NCBI RefSeq assembly: GCF_014645735.1
Contig: NZ_BMMH01000002.1
Location: forward strand, 248,001-312,000
Origin: Nocardia jinanensis
Lineage (GTDB): Bacteria; Actinomycetota; Actinomycetes; Mycobacteriales; Mycobacteriaceae
DNA: 64,000 nucleotides
Direction: 5' to 3'
Shown here: one piece after another, positions 16,681-24,871 of the stretch
Position numbering within the stretch: the stretch's first letter is position 1
Layout of the letters: each line of letters starts with the position of its first letter
Translations under genes and position numbers: made by a program
The notes under the pieces: model-generated
What the model saw: only the letters and a program-made list of their open reading frames with translations
Databases searched by the model: none
What the model was told of the DNA's origin: nothing

Positions 16681-17397
16681 CTACCGCCCGCCCGGACCGA
16701 AGCCCGAATCGTCCATCTCGATATCGGGATCGAGGATCCCGCACACCTTCCAGCCGCCGTCCTCTTCGACCAGGTCGTATGTCATCGTCGAGGTGGTTTC
16801 GCTACCCATGATCTCCATGGTTGTTTCCATGGTGAAGGTCCCTTCGCTGCTTCCCGAGGCGACGTCCACGCTCTTCAGCGTGGTCGTCGCTTCCGGGAGG
16901 TCGGAATCGGGGACACCCGTGGGCTTGGTCGGGTTCTGCTGCTTGTACTTCGAGAGCTCGTCCATATCCGCCGAGCACACGAGATCTTCGGGTTCGTAGT
17001 CCTGGCCGACCCAGGCCTCCGCCGCAGCTTGTGGGGTGTCGTACGCACCACCCACGATCGAGCCGCCGCCACCGCTGAACAAGAAGAAACCACCTACGCC
17101 GAGGGCGATCAGCACGACGACGGCGCCGCCGATGACGGCTGCGATCTTGCCCCCGTTACCACCGGACGGACGAGGCGGCCGGCCGTAACCTCCAGGAGCT
17201 CCGTACTGGGGCTGGCCGGGAGGCGGATAGGGCTGACCGTACTGCGGCTGTCCCGGGTAAGGCTGTCCCGCATAAGGCTGTCCCGGCATCGGTTGCCCCG
17301 GCACCGGTTGCCCGGGATAGGGCCCGCCCGGAGGCATCGGCTGGCCGGGCTGGCCTGGCTGCTGGTGGTACGGGTTGGGCGGTTGCGGGTGACCCAT
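16681..17397 (-). CDS. Proline-rich single-pass membrane protein
   Basis: A 238-residue protein. Residues 1-75 are a cytoplasmic proline-rich arm with repeated PGQP units (GQPYAGQP and GQPQYGQPYPPPG type). Residues 84-107 form one transmembrane helix (KIAAVIGGAVVVLIALGVGG). The outer domain (about 120 residues) resembles the DUF4878/Mce-associated kind of NTF2-like domain, with DTPQAAAEAWVGQDYEPEDLVC and a pair of cysteines (VCSADM and KVCGIL) likely to form a disulfide. The ATG follows AGGA at 7 nt. Such proteins are frequent near secretion and cell-wall genes of Mycobacteriales; the exact role is unknown. Confidence 0.76.
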   Translation of the reverse strand: MGHPQPPNPYHQQPGQPGQPMPPGGPYPGQPVPGQPMPGQPYAGQPYPGQPQYGQPYPPPGQPQYGAPGGYGRPPRPSGGNGGKIAAVIGGAVVVLIALGVGGFFLFSGGGGSIVGGAYDTPQAAAEAWVGQDYEPEDLVCSADMDELSKYKQQNPTKPTGVPDSDLPEATTTLKSVDVASGSSEGTFTMETTMEIMGSETTSTMTYDLVEEDGGWKVCGILDPDIEMDDSGFGPGGR

Positions 17398-17552
17398 TCG
17401 AAAGTCCTGTATCCCTTGCGTTCATGCGCGGCACCGAGTGTGATGCCGCGTCCTCATATTGATTCCCCCGGGGCACCACGACGTTAACACTGATCCGGGC
17501 AAACCACCCCGTGTGGATAGTGGTATCGCTGCCGACCGCATTCGTCGAGTGA

Positions 17553-18563
17553 TCAGTACCCGACGTATCCGGCGCCCTGGGACATATTGACAATTCCGGG
17601 AACATTGCTGAGCGATCCGTACCGGTCGATCGCGTACGCAGTACCGGCACAGATATTGTCGACCGGATTCCAGATATCGGTGTGGCCGGGCAGGGCGTGA
17701 GCATTGAATGTCGGGTCGATGGTTTGCATCAAACCCTTCGATGGGGTACCCGCGTCCGCATTACTGTCCCACAGATTGATCGCCGTCGGGTCGCCGCTGG
17801 ATTCCTTCTCTATCATCGTCGCGATGATGGCAGCATCGGAGTCCTTGATGTCGTAGCCGTTCTCGCGCAGTACCTCGATCGCTTGGTCGATCCACTGCGC
17901 CAGATCACCGGTGGGCATCTTGGCCGGCCTGCCGGAGGTACCGGTGACCTCGCCGCCGGGATCGGAGTCGTCGTCGGAACCGGACTCGCTCCCACCACCA
18001 CCGCTACCACCGCCACTCGGAGACTGGCTACCCATCAGCGGACTGGCCGGGGAACCGCCGGTGGTTCCCGAGCGGTCCTGCGGCACCTGCAGCGACTTGT
18101 TCTCCAGTTCGCTGTGCGCGGACTGCACCTTGCGGACGGTGGCCCCGATGGTGTTGTCTATCGCGACGACCGTGTCGAACTGCTGGCGTGTGGTGGGATT
18201 GTCCGGCACTCCGTCGGTGATCTCGACGACCGCACCACGCAGATCCTCGAAATGTCCACTGACGCCGTTGGCATCGTCGGCCGCCAGGGCGGCGAGTTCG
18301 GCCATCTGGTTGTCGAGCGTGTTCCAGTCGTTCTTGTAGGCTTCGACCTGCTGATCCTTGAGCTCGTATTTATCCGCGAGATCACCGTCCCCCGGCCGCT
18401 CGCCGGCCAGCCGCGCAAGCTGCTGAGCGGTGAGGGTTTGCGCGGTGCGGTCACCCAGACCGTTCTGCAGTTCTTTGAGGACCTTCTCGGCATAGTCGAT
18501 ATAGGGGTTCAGGAGCGGAGCATTCCGCGGACGCCGGAGTGTCCAGTCCTTTGCGACGACCAT
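17553..18563 (-). CDS. Transglycosylase SLT-domain protein
   Basis: A 336-residue protein in three parts: a helical N-terminal region (1-165) like those of mycobacterial T7SS-associated hydrolases, a Ser/Gly/Asp-rich linker (166-215), and a C-terminal lysozyme-like domain. The domain carries IIATMIEKESSGDPTAIN with catalytic-type Glu at 252/254, then GTPSKGLMQTIDPTFNAH and NICAGTAYAIDRYGSL, the usual SLT motifs. No signal peptide is visible, so export by T7SS is possible. GGAGG lies just 3 nt before the ATG. It would cleave peptidoglycan glycan strands, perhaps to open the wall for secretion near the ESX loci. Confidence 0.8.
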   Translation of the reverse strand: MVVAKDWTLRRPRNAPLLNPYIDYAEKVLKELQNGLGDRTAQTLTAQQLARLAGERPGDGDLADKYELKDQQVEAYKNDWNTLDNQMAELAALAADDANGVSGHFEDLRGAVVEITDGVPDNPTTRQQFDTVVAIDNTIGATVRKVQSAHSELENKSLQVPQDRSGTTGGSPASPLMGSQSPSGGGSGGGGSESGSDDDSDPGGEVTGTSGRPAKMPTGDLAQWIDQAIEVLRENGYDIKDSDAAIIATMIEKESSGDPTAINLWDSNADAGTPSKGLMQTIDPTFNAHALPGHTDIWNPVDNICAGTAYAIDRYGSLSNVPGIVNMSQGAGYVGY

Positions 18564-18724
18564 CGCCCTCCGTCCCGCGCCCAGTGCACCACCACTTGCT
18601 TAACAGAGTTCCATCCGACGGTATGCCGAACCCTCCCGCTGGTGAGAAGGTTCCCCGCGCTCCCGCGCCGCCCCACTCCCACCGACTAAGTTCGACACCG
18701 GTACCCGACGTCAGGAGGAACCAC

Positions 18725-20986
18725 ATGCCGGACCCGACCGCTCCCACCCCGGACGACCTCATCGGCCCGCTCTCCACCGAGGAGCGAGCGCGACTCGGCA
18801 GTGGACGTGACTTCTGGTCGACCGAGGCGATCGGGAATATCCCGTCGATCGCCCTCTCCGACGGCCCGCACGGCCTCCGGTACCAGGATCCGGAGCGAGG
18901 TGGGGACGCGCTGGGCATCGGCCCGAGTATCCCCGCCACCTGCTTCCCGCCCGCGGTCGGCCTGGGTCAGAGCTGGGATCCCGAACTCACCTTCCGGGTC
19001 GGGGCGGCGATCGGGCGGGAAGCGCGGGCGGCGGGTGTGCACATCGTGCTGGGGCCGGGGATCAACATCAAGCGGGATCCGCGCTGCGGGCGGAATTTCG
19101 AGTACTACTCCGAAGATCCCCGCCTGACGGCCGCCCTGGCGACCGGCTGGGTACGCGGACTCCAGCAGCAGGGTGTGGGAGCGTCGCTGAAACATTTCGC
19201 GGCGAACAACACCGAACACGAACGGATGACCTCGAGTTCCGATATCGATCCGCGCCCGCTACGCGAGATCTATCTGCACGCGTTCGGGCATGTGGTCCGG
19301 GAGGCCGCGCCCTGGACAGTGATGTGCTCGTACAACAAGATCAACGGCGTGTACGCGGCCCAGAACCACTGGTTGCTCACCGAGATCCTGCGCACGGAAT
19401 GGGGTTTCGAAGGGGTGGTGGTGAGCGATTGGGGCGCGGTCGACGACCGGGTCGCCGCCGTCGCCGCCGGACTGGATCTCGCGATGCCCGGCGCCGACGA
19501 GGCCGGGGACCGCGGGGTCGTGACCGCCGTCGCCGACGGCTCGCTCGACCCGAGCGTTCTCGAAGCCTCCGCACGACGGGTCGCCGCGCTCGCCGTACGC
19601 GCCACCGGCAGCGCCGATCCGGGGACCACCTGGAATGCCGACGAGCATCACGCTCTCGCCCGCGCGGCGGCAGCCCGCTGCGCGGTACTGCTGAAGAACG
19701 ACAACGACGTGCTGCCGCTGGCACCCCGCGGACGAATCGCGGTGATCGGGGAATTCGCGACCGAACCGCGTTATCAGGGCGGGGGTTCCTCGCATGTCGA
19801 CGCGACCCGCGTAGATATCGCGCTCGACGAGATCCGGGCCCACGCCGGATCCGCGACGGTCACCCACGCGCGCGGTTTCGATACCGGATCCGGATCCGCT
19901 GCCGGGGAACTGCGCGCGGAGGCCGTCGAAACGGCCGCCCGGGCCGATATCGCCGTCCTGTTCCTGGGACTGGCGGCCACTCAGGAGTCCGAGGGCTTCG
20001 ATCGCGAAGATATCGAGCTGCCCGCCGATCAGGTGGAACTGCTACACGCCGTCCGCGCGGTACAGTCCCGGGTGGCCGTCGTGCTGGCGCACGGTGGGGT
20101 ACTGCGGCTGGCACCGATCGTCGCTGCCGCCGACGCGATCCTGGACGCCGCGCTGCTGGGCCAGGCGGCCGGCGGCGCGATCGCCGATCTGCTGTTCGGT
20201 ATCACCGCACCGTCCGGCCGGTTGACCGAGACGGTGCCGGTTCGCCTCGCCGATGTGCCCGCCTACGATAATTTCCCGGGTGAGCAGGGACATGTCCGGT
20301 ACGGGGAGGGCATCTTCATCGGGTATCGCTGGTACGACCGGCGCGAACTCGAGGTGAGCTTCCCGTTCGGGCACGGGCTCTCCTATACGACCTTCGACTA
20401 CGCCGACCCGCGCGCGGTCGCCGACCCCGAGGGCGTTTCGGTCACCGTGCGGGTGACCAACAGTGGCTCGCGAACCGGCCGTGAGGTCGTACAGGTTTAT
20501 ACGGGCTTGGAGCAGTCGTCCGTGCTGCGCCCGCCCCGGGAACTCGGCGGGTTCACGACCGTGGAGCTGGAACCCGGTGCGGCGCAGGAGGTCACCGTCC
20601 GGATACCCCGGCACGAATTCGCGCGCTGGCACGAACCTGCCGGCCGCTGGGTCGTCGAGGGCGGTGAGTACACCGCGTATATCGGTGGTTCCAGCCGTGA
20701 TCTGCCGGTACACACGACCGTCCGGATCGACGGGGACGTGGTGCGGGTACCGCTCACCCGGGAATCCCCCTTTTCCGAGGTGATGGCGAATCCGGTGGCC
20801 GGGCCGGAACTCGGCGCGAAATTGCAGCCGCTGATCGGCGACCAGGGCAGTTCGGCGGGTGCCGAGCTGGGAGTCGATATGGCGCGGATGATCGGCTCGA
20901 TTCCGATCGGCCGGATCGCACTCCAGCTGGGCGGGCTGATGACGGCCGCGGAACTCGACGATCTGCTCAGCCGCGCGAACAGCTGA
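18725..20986 (+). CDS. Glycoside hydrolase family 3 beta-glycosidase
   Basis: A 753-residue GH3 enzyme without a signal peptide, so cytoplasmic. The ATG follows a perfect AGGAGG at 6 nt. The TIM-barrel domain shows DGPHGLRYQD, GPGINIKRDPRCGRNFEYYS, LKHFAANNTEHER and the nucleophile motif VVVSDWGAV (Asp235). The second alpha/beta domain has GGGSSHVDATRVD and EGFDREDIELP. A fibronectin-III-like C-terminal domain follows (GREVVQVYTG, LGGFTTVELEPG). The whole order is that of beta-glucosidases/xylosidases such as BglX. The sugar specificity cannot be read from sequence. The gene is transcribed divergently from the transglycosylase gene. Confidence 0.92.
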   Translation: MPDPTAPTPDDLIGPLSTEERARLGSGRDFWSTEAIGNIPSIALSDGPHGLRYQDPERGGDALGIGPSIPATCFPPAVGLGQSWDPELTFRVGAAIGREARAAGVHIVLGPGINIKRDPRCGRNFEYYSEDPRLTAALATGWVRGLQQQGVGASLKHFAANNTEHERMTSSSDIDPRPLREIYLHAFGHVVREAAPWTVMCSYNKINGVYAAQNHWLLTEILRTEWGFEGVVVSDWGAVDDRVAAVAAGLDLAMPGADEAGDRGVVTAVADGSLDPSVLEASARRVAALAVRATGSADPGTTWNADEHHALARAAAARCAVLLKNDNDVLPLAPRGRIAVIGEFATEPRYQGGGSSHVDATRVDIALDEIRAHAGSATVTHARGFDTGSGSAAGELRAEAVETAARADIAVLFLGLAATQESEGFDREDIELPADQVELLHAVRAVQSRVAVVLAHGGVLRLAPIVAAADAILDAALLGQAAGGAIADLLFGITAPSGRLTETVPVRLADVPAYDNFPGEQGHVRYGEGIFIGYRWYDRRELEVSFPFGHGLSYTTFDYADPRAVADPEGVSVTVRVTNSGSRTGREVVQVYTGLEQSSVLRPPRELGGFTTVELEPGAAQEVTVRIPRHEFARWHEPAGRWVVEGGEYTAYIGGSSRDLPVHTTVRIDGDVVRVPLTRESPFSEVMANPVAGPELGAKLQPLIGDQGSSAGAELGVDMARMIGSIPIGRIALQLGGLMTAAELDDLLSRANS

Positions 20987-21101
20987 GGCGGGGACCCCGC
21001 ACTCGATCCCGGCCCACGCACCGATCCGTCCGAGCCGATCGATAATCGTGCGATTTCGGATTCCGGCAAGCGGATTACATCTCTTTGCCATCATCGTCAT
21101 C

Positions 21102-22166
21102 ATGAACAGAAATGCCATTTCCATCACGGGCGGGTGGCCGAAAAGACCGGTCGGTGCTCGTCCCGGACCGCGCTCGGTGCTGACCGTCATCGCGATCGCC
21201 GTTATCTCGATGGGGGTCGTCACAGGCCCCGCGTCCGCCGAGCCCACGGATCCGGCTCCGCGCCCCTCGGCCGGATGCTCGGCACCGCAACCACGGCCCG
21301 GGACCGAGCCGGTCCTGTTCAGCTCTCGTGGTGTCTCGGGCGTCTACGGGCGTGATATCCCGGAAAGTCTGGACGGACCCGCACCCGTGGTCCTGGATCT
21401 GCACGGATATATGGAACCCGCGTTCATCCAGTACACGAGCACCGAGTTCGGCACCTACGGGCGCACACACGGTTTCGTCACCGTTACGCCGCAACTGCTG
21501 CGACCGGGCCTGCCCCGCTGGGATTTCGGCAACGGGTCCGCCGATATCGGCTACCTGGGAGATCTGCTCACCGAGGTGGAATCGACACTGTGCGTGGATA
21601 CCCGGCGTATCTATGCCACCGGGCTGTCCATGGGCGGTTTCACCACCTCGTCACTGGGTTGTCAACTGGCCGAGCGGATCGCCGCCATCGCGCCCGTCGC
21701 GGGACTGTCCGATTTCGCGTGGTGCGATCCGGCCCGCCCGGTACCGGTGATCGCCCTGCACGGCACCGCGGACCCCATCGTCGCCTACGAGGGCGGTACC
21801 GGACCGAACGCGCGACTGCTGCCCTCGCCGGACGGTACCGGTTCGGCCGACCCCGGTCATCAGCACCCCGACGTGGAAGGTCCGGGCCCGCAGTCGATCC
21901 CGGACAATGCCGCGGCATGGGCCGGGCGCAACGGCTGTGGAACCGAACCCGCCGAGCAACCGGTCACCGGGGACGTGATCCTGTCGGTGTACCCGTGTCC
22001 CGCCGGCGCCGAGGTCCAGCTGTGGTCGGTTCTCGGTGGCGGCCACATCTGGTTCGGTACCCGCTCGGAGATCTTCCCGGCGGCCCTGGTCGGTAACGAC
22101 ACCGATTCGATCAGCGCCACCACGCTCATCTGGGACTTCTTCCGGGCACACCCGTTGCGGAGCTGA
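21102..22166 (+). CDS. Secreted CE1-type alpha/beta hydrolase (LpqC/PHB-depolymerase family)
   Basis: From ATG 21102 the product is 354 residues with a Sec signal peptide (basic arm, then VLTVIAIAVISMGVVTGPASA and cleavage after ASA). The catalytic serine is in GLSMGG (Ser176), the acid in ALHGTADPIV and the histidine in GGGHIWFG, in family order. Cysteines near the start, in STLCVD, LGCQLA and FAWCDP, suggest disulfides. This fits esterase LpqC/feruloyl esterase/polyhydroxybutyrate depolymerase proteins. A GTG at 21048 would extend the product without improving the signal peptide. It faces the nitronate monooxygenase remnant across a shared hairpin. Confidence 0.85.
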   Translation: MNRNAISITGGWPKRPVGARPGPRSVLTVIAIAVISMGVVTGPASAEPTDPAPRPSAGCSAPQPRPGTEPVLFSSRGVSGVYGRDIPESLDGPAPVVLDLHGYMEPAFIQYTSTEFGTYGRTHGFVTVTPQLLRPGLPRWDFGNGSADIGYLGDLLTEVESTLCVDTRRIYATGLSMGGFTTSSLGCQLAERIAAIAPVAGLSDFAWCDPARPVPVIALHGTADPIVAYEGGTGPNARLLPSPDGTGSADPGHQHPDVEGPGPQSIPDNAAAWAGRNGCGTEPAEQPVTGDVILSVYPCPAGAEVQLWSVLGGGHIWFGTRSEIFPAALVGNDTDSISATTLIWDFFRAHPLRS

Positions 22167-22185
22167 GCCGTCCGCCGCTCAGCTC
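22160..22185. terminator. Bidirectional hairpin between convergent genes
   Basis: GAGCTGAGC and GCTCAGCTC form a perfect 9-bp stem with an 8-nt loop. The stem includes the stop codon of the esterase gene on one side and that of the facing remnant on the other. Confidence 0.72.
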
Positions 22186-22466
22186 AGGGCGGCGAGGCGA
22201 TGCCGGGCCCGGTCGTATTCCGCGCCGAGACGGTCGACGATCGCGGCGGTGGGACCCACCTCGGTCACCGCGCCGATACCGTGTCCCGCGCCCCAGATAT
22301 CGCGCCAGGCCTTGGCCTCTCCGGAGTTCAGGAACTCCAGCGACCCGGTCCCGGCACCCGGGCCTCCCAGCGCGTCCGGATCCATCCCGGCGGCGACGAT
22401 GCTCGGGCGCAGATAGTTACCCTTCACCCCGGTGAAGAAATCCGTGTAGACGATATCGCCGGCGGT
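22179..22466 (-). pseudogene. C-terminal remnant of a nitronate monooxygenase
   Basis: Reading leftwards the frame gives GDIVYTDFFTGVKGNYL, RPSIVAAGMDPDALGG, EAKAWRDIWGAGHGIGAVTE and ends ARHRLAALS. This is the well-conserved C-terminus of class I nitronate monooxygenases (2-nitropropane dioxygenase family), which are about 350 residues long. An in-frame stop at 22467-22469 closes the frame upstream, and the FMN-binding N-terminal 250 residues are missing. Only about 95 codons remain, with no proper start. Confidence 0.82.
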
Positions 22467-22529
22467 TCACCGACCGTAACAGGGGCGCCCGCCCTCAGTT
22501 CTGGGCCGAACTCCGGGGTCCGGAGCCGC

Positions 22530-22569
22530 CGCCCGCCGAACCGGGTGGGTCACCCCGGCCCGGCGGGCG
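22530..22569 (-). terminator. Terminator of the tandem acyl-CoA dehydrogenase gene
   Basis: CGCCCGCCG and CGGCGGGCG flank an inner CCGGGTG/CACCCCGG pair, giving a long GC-rich stem-loop that starts about 6 nt after the stop at 22575. Confidence 0.65.
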
Positions 22570-22574
22570 CCTCG

Positions 22575-24800
22575 CTACTTCCGGGGCAGCCCGAGCACCA
22601 GGGTTGCGATGGTGTTGAGCTGGATCTCCAGCGTCCCGCCGCCGATGATCCAGGTCGGGATATCGAGTTCGTGATGCACCGGCTCGCAGACCGCCTCGCC
22701 CAGCGCGCCGGCCGGTCCGATGATATTCAAGGCCTCGGCCGCGGCGTCGGTGTGCAGCATGGACGCCGCCGCCTTCGCGACACTGGTGGCCGGACCCACC
22801 GGCTGACCGTCCAGCCGTCGGATCGTCTCGCGCAGGTTCATCGCCGAAATCGCCGCGCCGCGGGCGCTGATCCGGCCGAGCGCGCGCACCGCGGCGTTAC
22901 GGCTGCCGGCGTACTCCTCGCGCTCGATGATGTCCTTGATCCGCTTGTTGTGCCCGGGATCCCGGACCCCGCCGATGAACAGCCGTTCCTGCGCCAGTGT
23001 TTCCAAGGTCAGTGTCCAGCCCTGACCCGGCTCGCCCAGAACCATCGAGTCGGGAACGAAGGCGCTGTCGAAGAAGACCTCGTTGAATTCGGCGTCGCCA
23101 CTGGCCTGGGTGATCGGTCGGACCGTGACGCCGTCGCCGTGCATATCCACCAGGAACATGGTGAGCCCCTGATGCCGTCCGGCATCCGGATCGGTACGGC
23201 CCAGCAGCAATCCCCAGTCGGAGCGGTGCGCGAGCGTGGTCCAGATCTTCTGCCCGTTCAACTCCCAGCCACCGTCCACCCGGGTGGCACGCAGGCTGAG
23301 CGAGGCGACATCGGATCCGGCTTCCGGTTCGCTGAACAGCTGGCACCAGATCTCCTCGCCGCGCAGTGCGGGTGCCGCCAGCCGGGCGAGTTGCTCGGGT
23401 GTACCGCGGTGCAGCACGATCGGCACCACCCACTGACCGATTCCCATGGAGGGCTGGGCGATACCGTGGCGGTCGTATTCGTCCTGGAGGATCAACTGTT
23501 CGAGCGGCCCGGCCTCGATTCCGTAGGGCTTCGCCATGGGCGGCGACACCAGACCACTGTCGGCCAGCAGGGTCCGGCGCGGACCGGGGTTCACCGAATC
23601 GGTGTCGCCGATCTTGGAGGGCCCCTGATTGTCCAGTGCGGCGGCGCGATCGAGGATTTCCGAGACGTGTTCGCGGAAGGACGAATCCTCTTCCGGCAGC
23701 GGTACGGCGAAGTTGCGCGGGCCGTACAGGGCAGCCGCGCCCAGCCGCATTTCCCACGATTCCACCGGCCCGGCCAGCGCGGCCAGCGAGATGGCCCGCC
23801 GCCAGTAGAGATGCAGATCGTGTTCCCAGGTGAACCCGATGGCTCCGTGCAGACCCAGGCATTCCACGGCGGCGTGCACCGCCTTACCGAGTGAGGTCAG
23901 GGCCGCGCCCGCGCCCGCGTGGGTGCGCTGACGCGGGTCGTCGTCCAGGCCGCGGACCGCGTCCCAGGCCGCGGCGGCGGCGAGTTCGGCGGTGATCAGC
24001 AATTGCGCGGTACGGTGCTGCACCGCCTGGAAGGCACCGATGGGCCGCCCGAACTGGGTACGCGATTTGACATAGTCGGTGGCGGTATCGGAACACCAGC
24101 GGATCACCCCGGCGGCCTCGACCGCCGACAGTGCCACGGTCACCGCGGCGGACCGCTCCGTATCGAGCGGCACCGGCACCACACTGGACACCGACGCGAA
24201 CCGGACCACGCCGATATCGCGACCGAGATCGGCCCCGTCCTTCACGTCGACCTCGACGCCGGTGGCAGTTCGGTCGACGACGAACCATCGAATGTCCTCG
24301 CCCGCCGCCGCGGCCACTACGAACATTTCGGCCGAGGCGGCGCCGAGCACGAGACCGGTCTCGCCGGTGAGCCGCTGATCGTCTCCGAGTGCCCCGTCCA
24401 GCACGATCGCGTGCTCCGGCAGGATCACCGCACCGGTCGCTCCGCCGGCGAATTTCCGCAGCAGGGCGTCGACAGTCTCTTCCCCGGCCGCGGACGCGAG
24501 GACCGTACTCGCGACCACTGTGGGCAGTAGCGGACCGGGTAACAGCGCCCGTCCGGATTCGGCGACCACCACCGCCAGATCGTCGAGCGTTCCACCCTGG
24601 CCCCCGACGTCCTCGCGTAGATGTACACCCACGAGACCGAGAGCGACGAGTTCGGCCCAGAACTCAGGCCGCACACCATTTTCGAGGTCTTCGGCGTTCT
24701 TGCGGGTGTATTCCCGACCGGTACGGCGGCCGGCGAACCCGGTCACGGTTTCGGCCAGTGCCACCTGGTCGGCGGTCAGCGCAACAGGCACGGTTCTCAT
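22575..24800 (-). CDS. Tandem acyl-CoA dehydrogenase, FadE34/ChsE3-like
   Basis: A 741-residue protein made of two acyl-CoA dehydrogenase units in one chain, the size and design of mycobacterial FadE34 (ChsE3). Unit one (1-390) has VGVHLREDVGGQGGTLDDLA, YVKSRTQFGRPIGAFQAVQH and CLGLHGAIGFTWEHDLHLYW. Unit two (about 400-741) has MGIGQWVVPIVLHRGTPEQL, CQLFSEPEAGSDVASLSLRA, WELNGQKIWTTLAHRSDWGL and the end WIIGGGTLEIQLNTIATLVL. In Mycobacterium the enzyme oxidises CoA thioesters of the steroid side chain, using FAD. A KstR-type box lies 49-62 nt upstream of the start, which supports a sterol role. Substrate assignment is inference from family. Confidence 0.86.
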   Translation of the reverse strand: MRTVPVALTADQVALAETVTGFAGRRTGREYTRKNAEDLENGVRPEFWAELVALGLVGVHLREDVGGQGGTLDDLAVVVAESGRALLPGPLLPTVVASTVLASAAGEETVDALLRKFAGGATGAVILPEHAIVLDGALGDDQRLTGETGLVLGAASAEMFVVAAAAGEDIRWFVVDRTATGVEVDVKDGADLGRDIGVVRFASVSSVVPVPLDTERSAAVTVALSAVEAAGVIRWCSDTATDYVKSRTQFGRPIGAFQAVQHRTAQLLITAELAAAAAWDAVRGLDDDPRQRTHAGAGAALTSLGKAVHAAVECLGLHGAIGFTWEHDLHLYWRRAISLAALAGPVESWEMRLGAAALYGPRNFAVPLPEEDSSFREHVSEILDRAAALDNQGPSKIGDTDSVNPGPRRTLLADSGLVSPPMAKPYGIEAGPLEQLILQDEYDRHGIAQPSMGIGQWVVPIVLHRGTPEQLARLAAPALRGEEIWCQLFSEPEAGSDVASLSLRATRVDGGWELNGQKIWTTLAHRSDWGLLLGRTDPDAGRHQGLTMFLVDMHGDGVTVRPITQASGDAEFNEVFFDSAFVPDSMVLGEPGQGWTLTLETLAQERLFIGGVRDPGHNKRIKDIIEREEYAGSRNAAVRALGRISARGAAISAMNLRETIRRLDGQPVGPATSVAKAAASMLHTDAAAEALNIIGPAGALGEAVCEPVHHELDIPTWIIGGGTLEIQLNTIATLVLGLPRK

Positions 24801-24848
24801 TCCGGTCGAAGGGCTCGGTCTGGTTCCCGATGGGCAGCAACCATAGAT

Positions 24849-24862
24849 TAGAACACGTTACA
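24849..24862. promoter_or_regulatory. KstR-type operator
   Basis: TAGAACACGTTACA fits the KstR consensus TnnAACnnGTTnnA at every fixed position. It lies about 50 nt upstream of the FadE34-like start and 10 nt beyond the cholesterol oxidase stop. KstR is the TetR-family repressor of cholesterol catabolism in Mycobacterium and Rhodococcus, released by a steroid CoA thioester. Confidence 0.7.
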
Positions 24863-24871
24863 GCCACTCCG

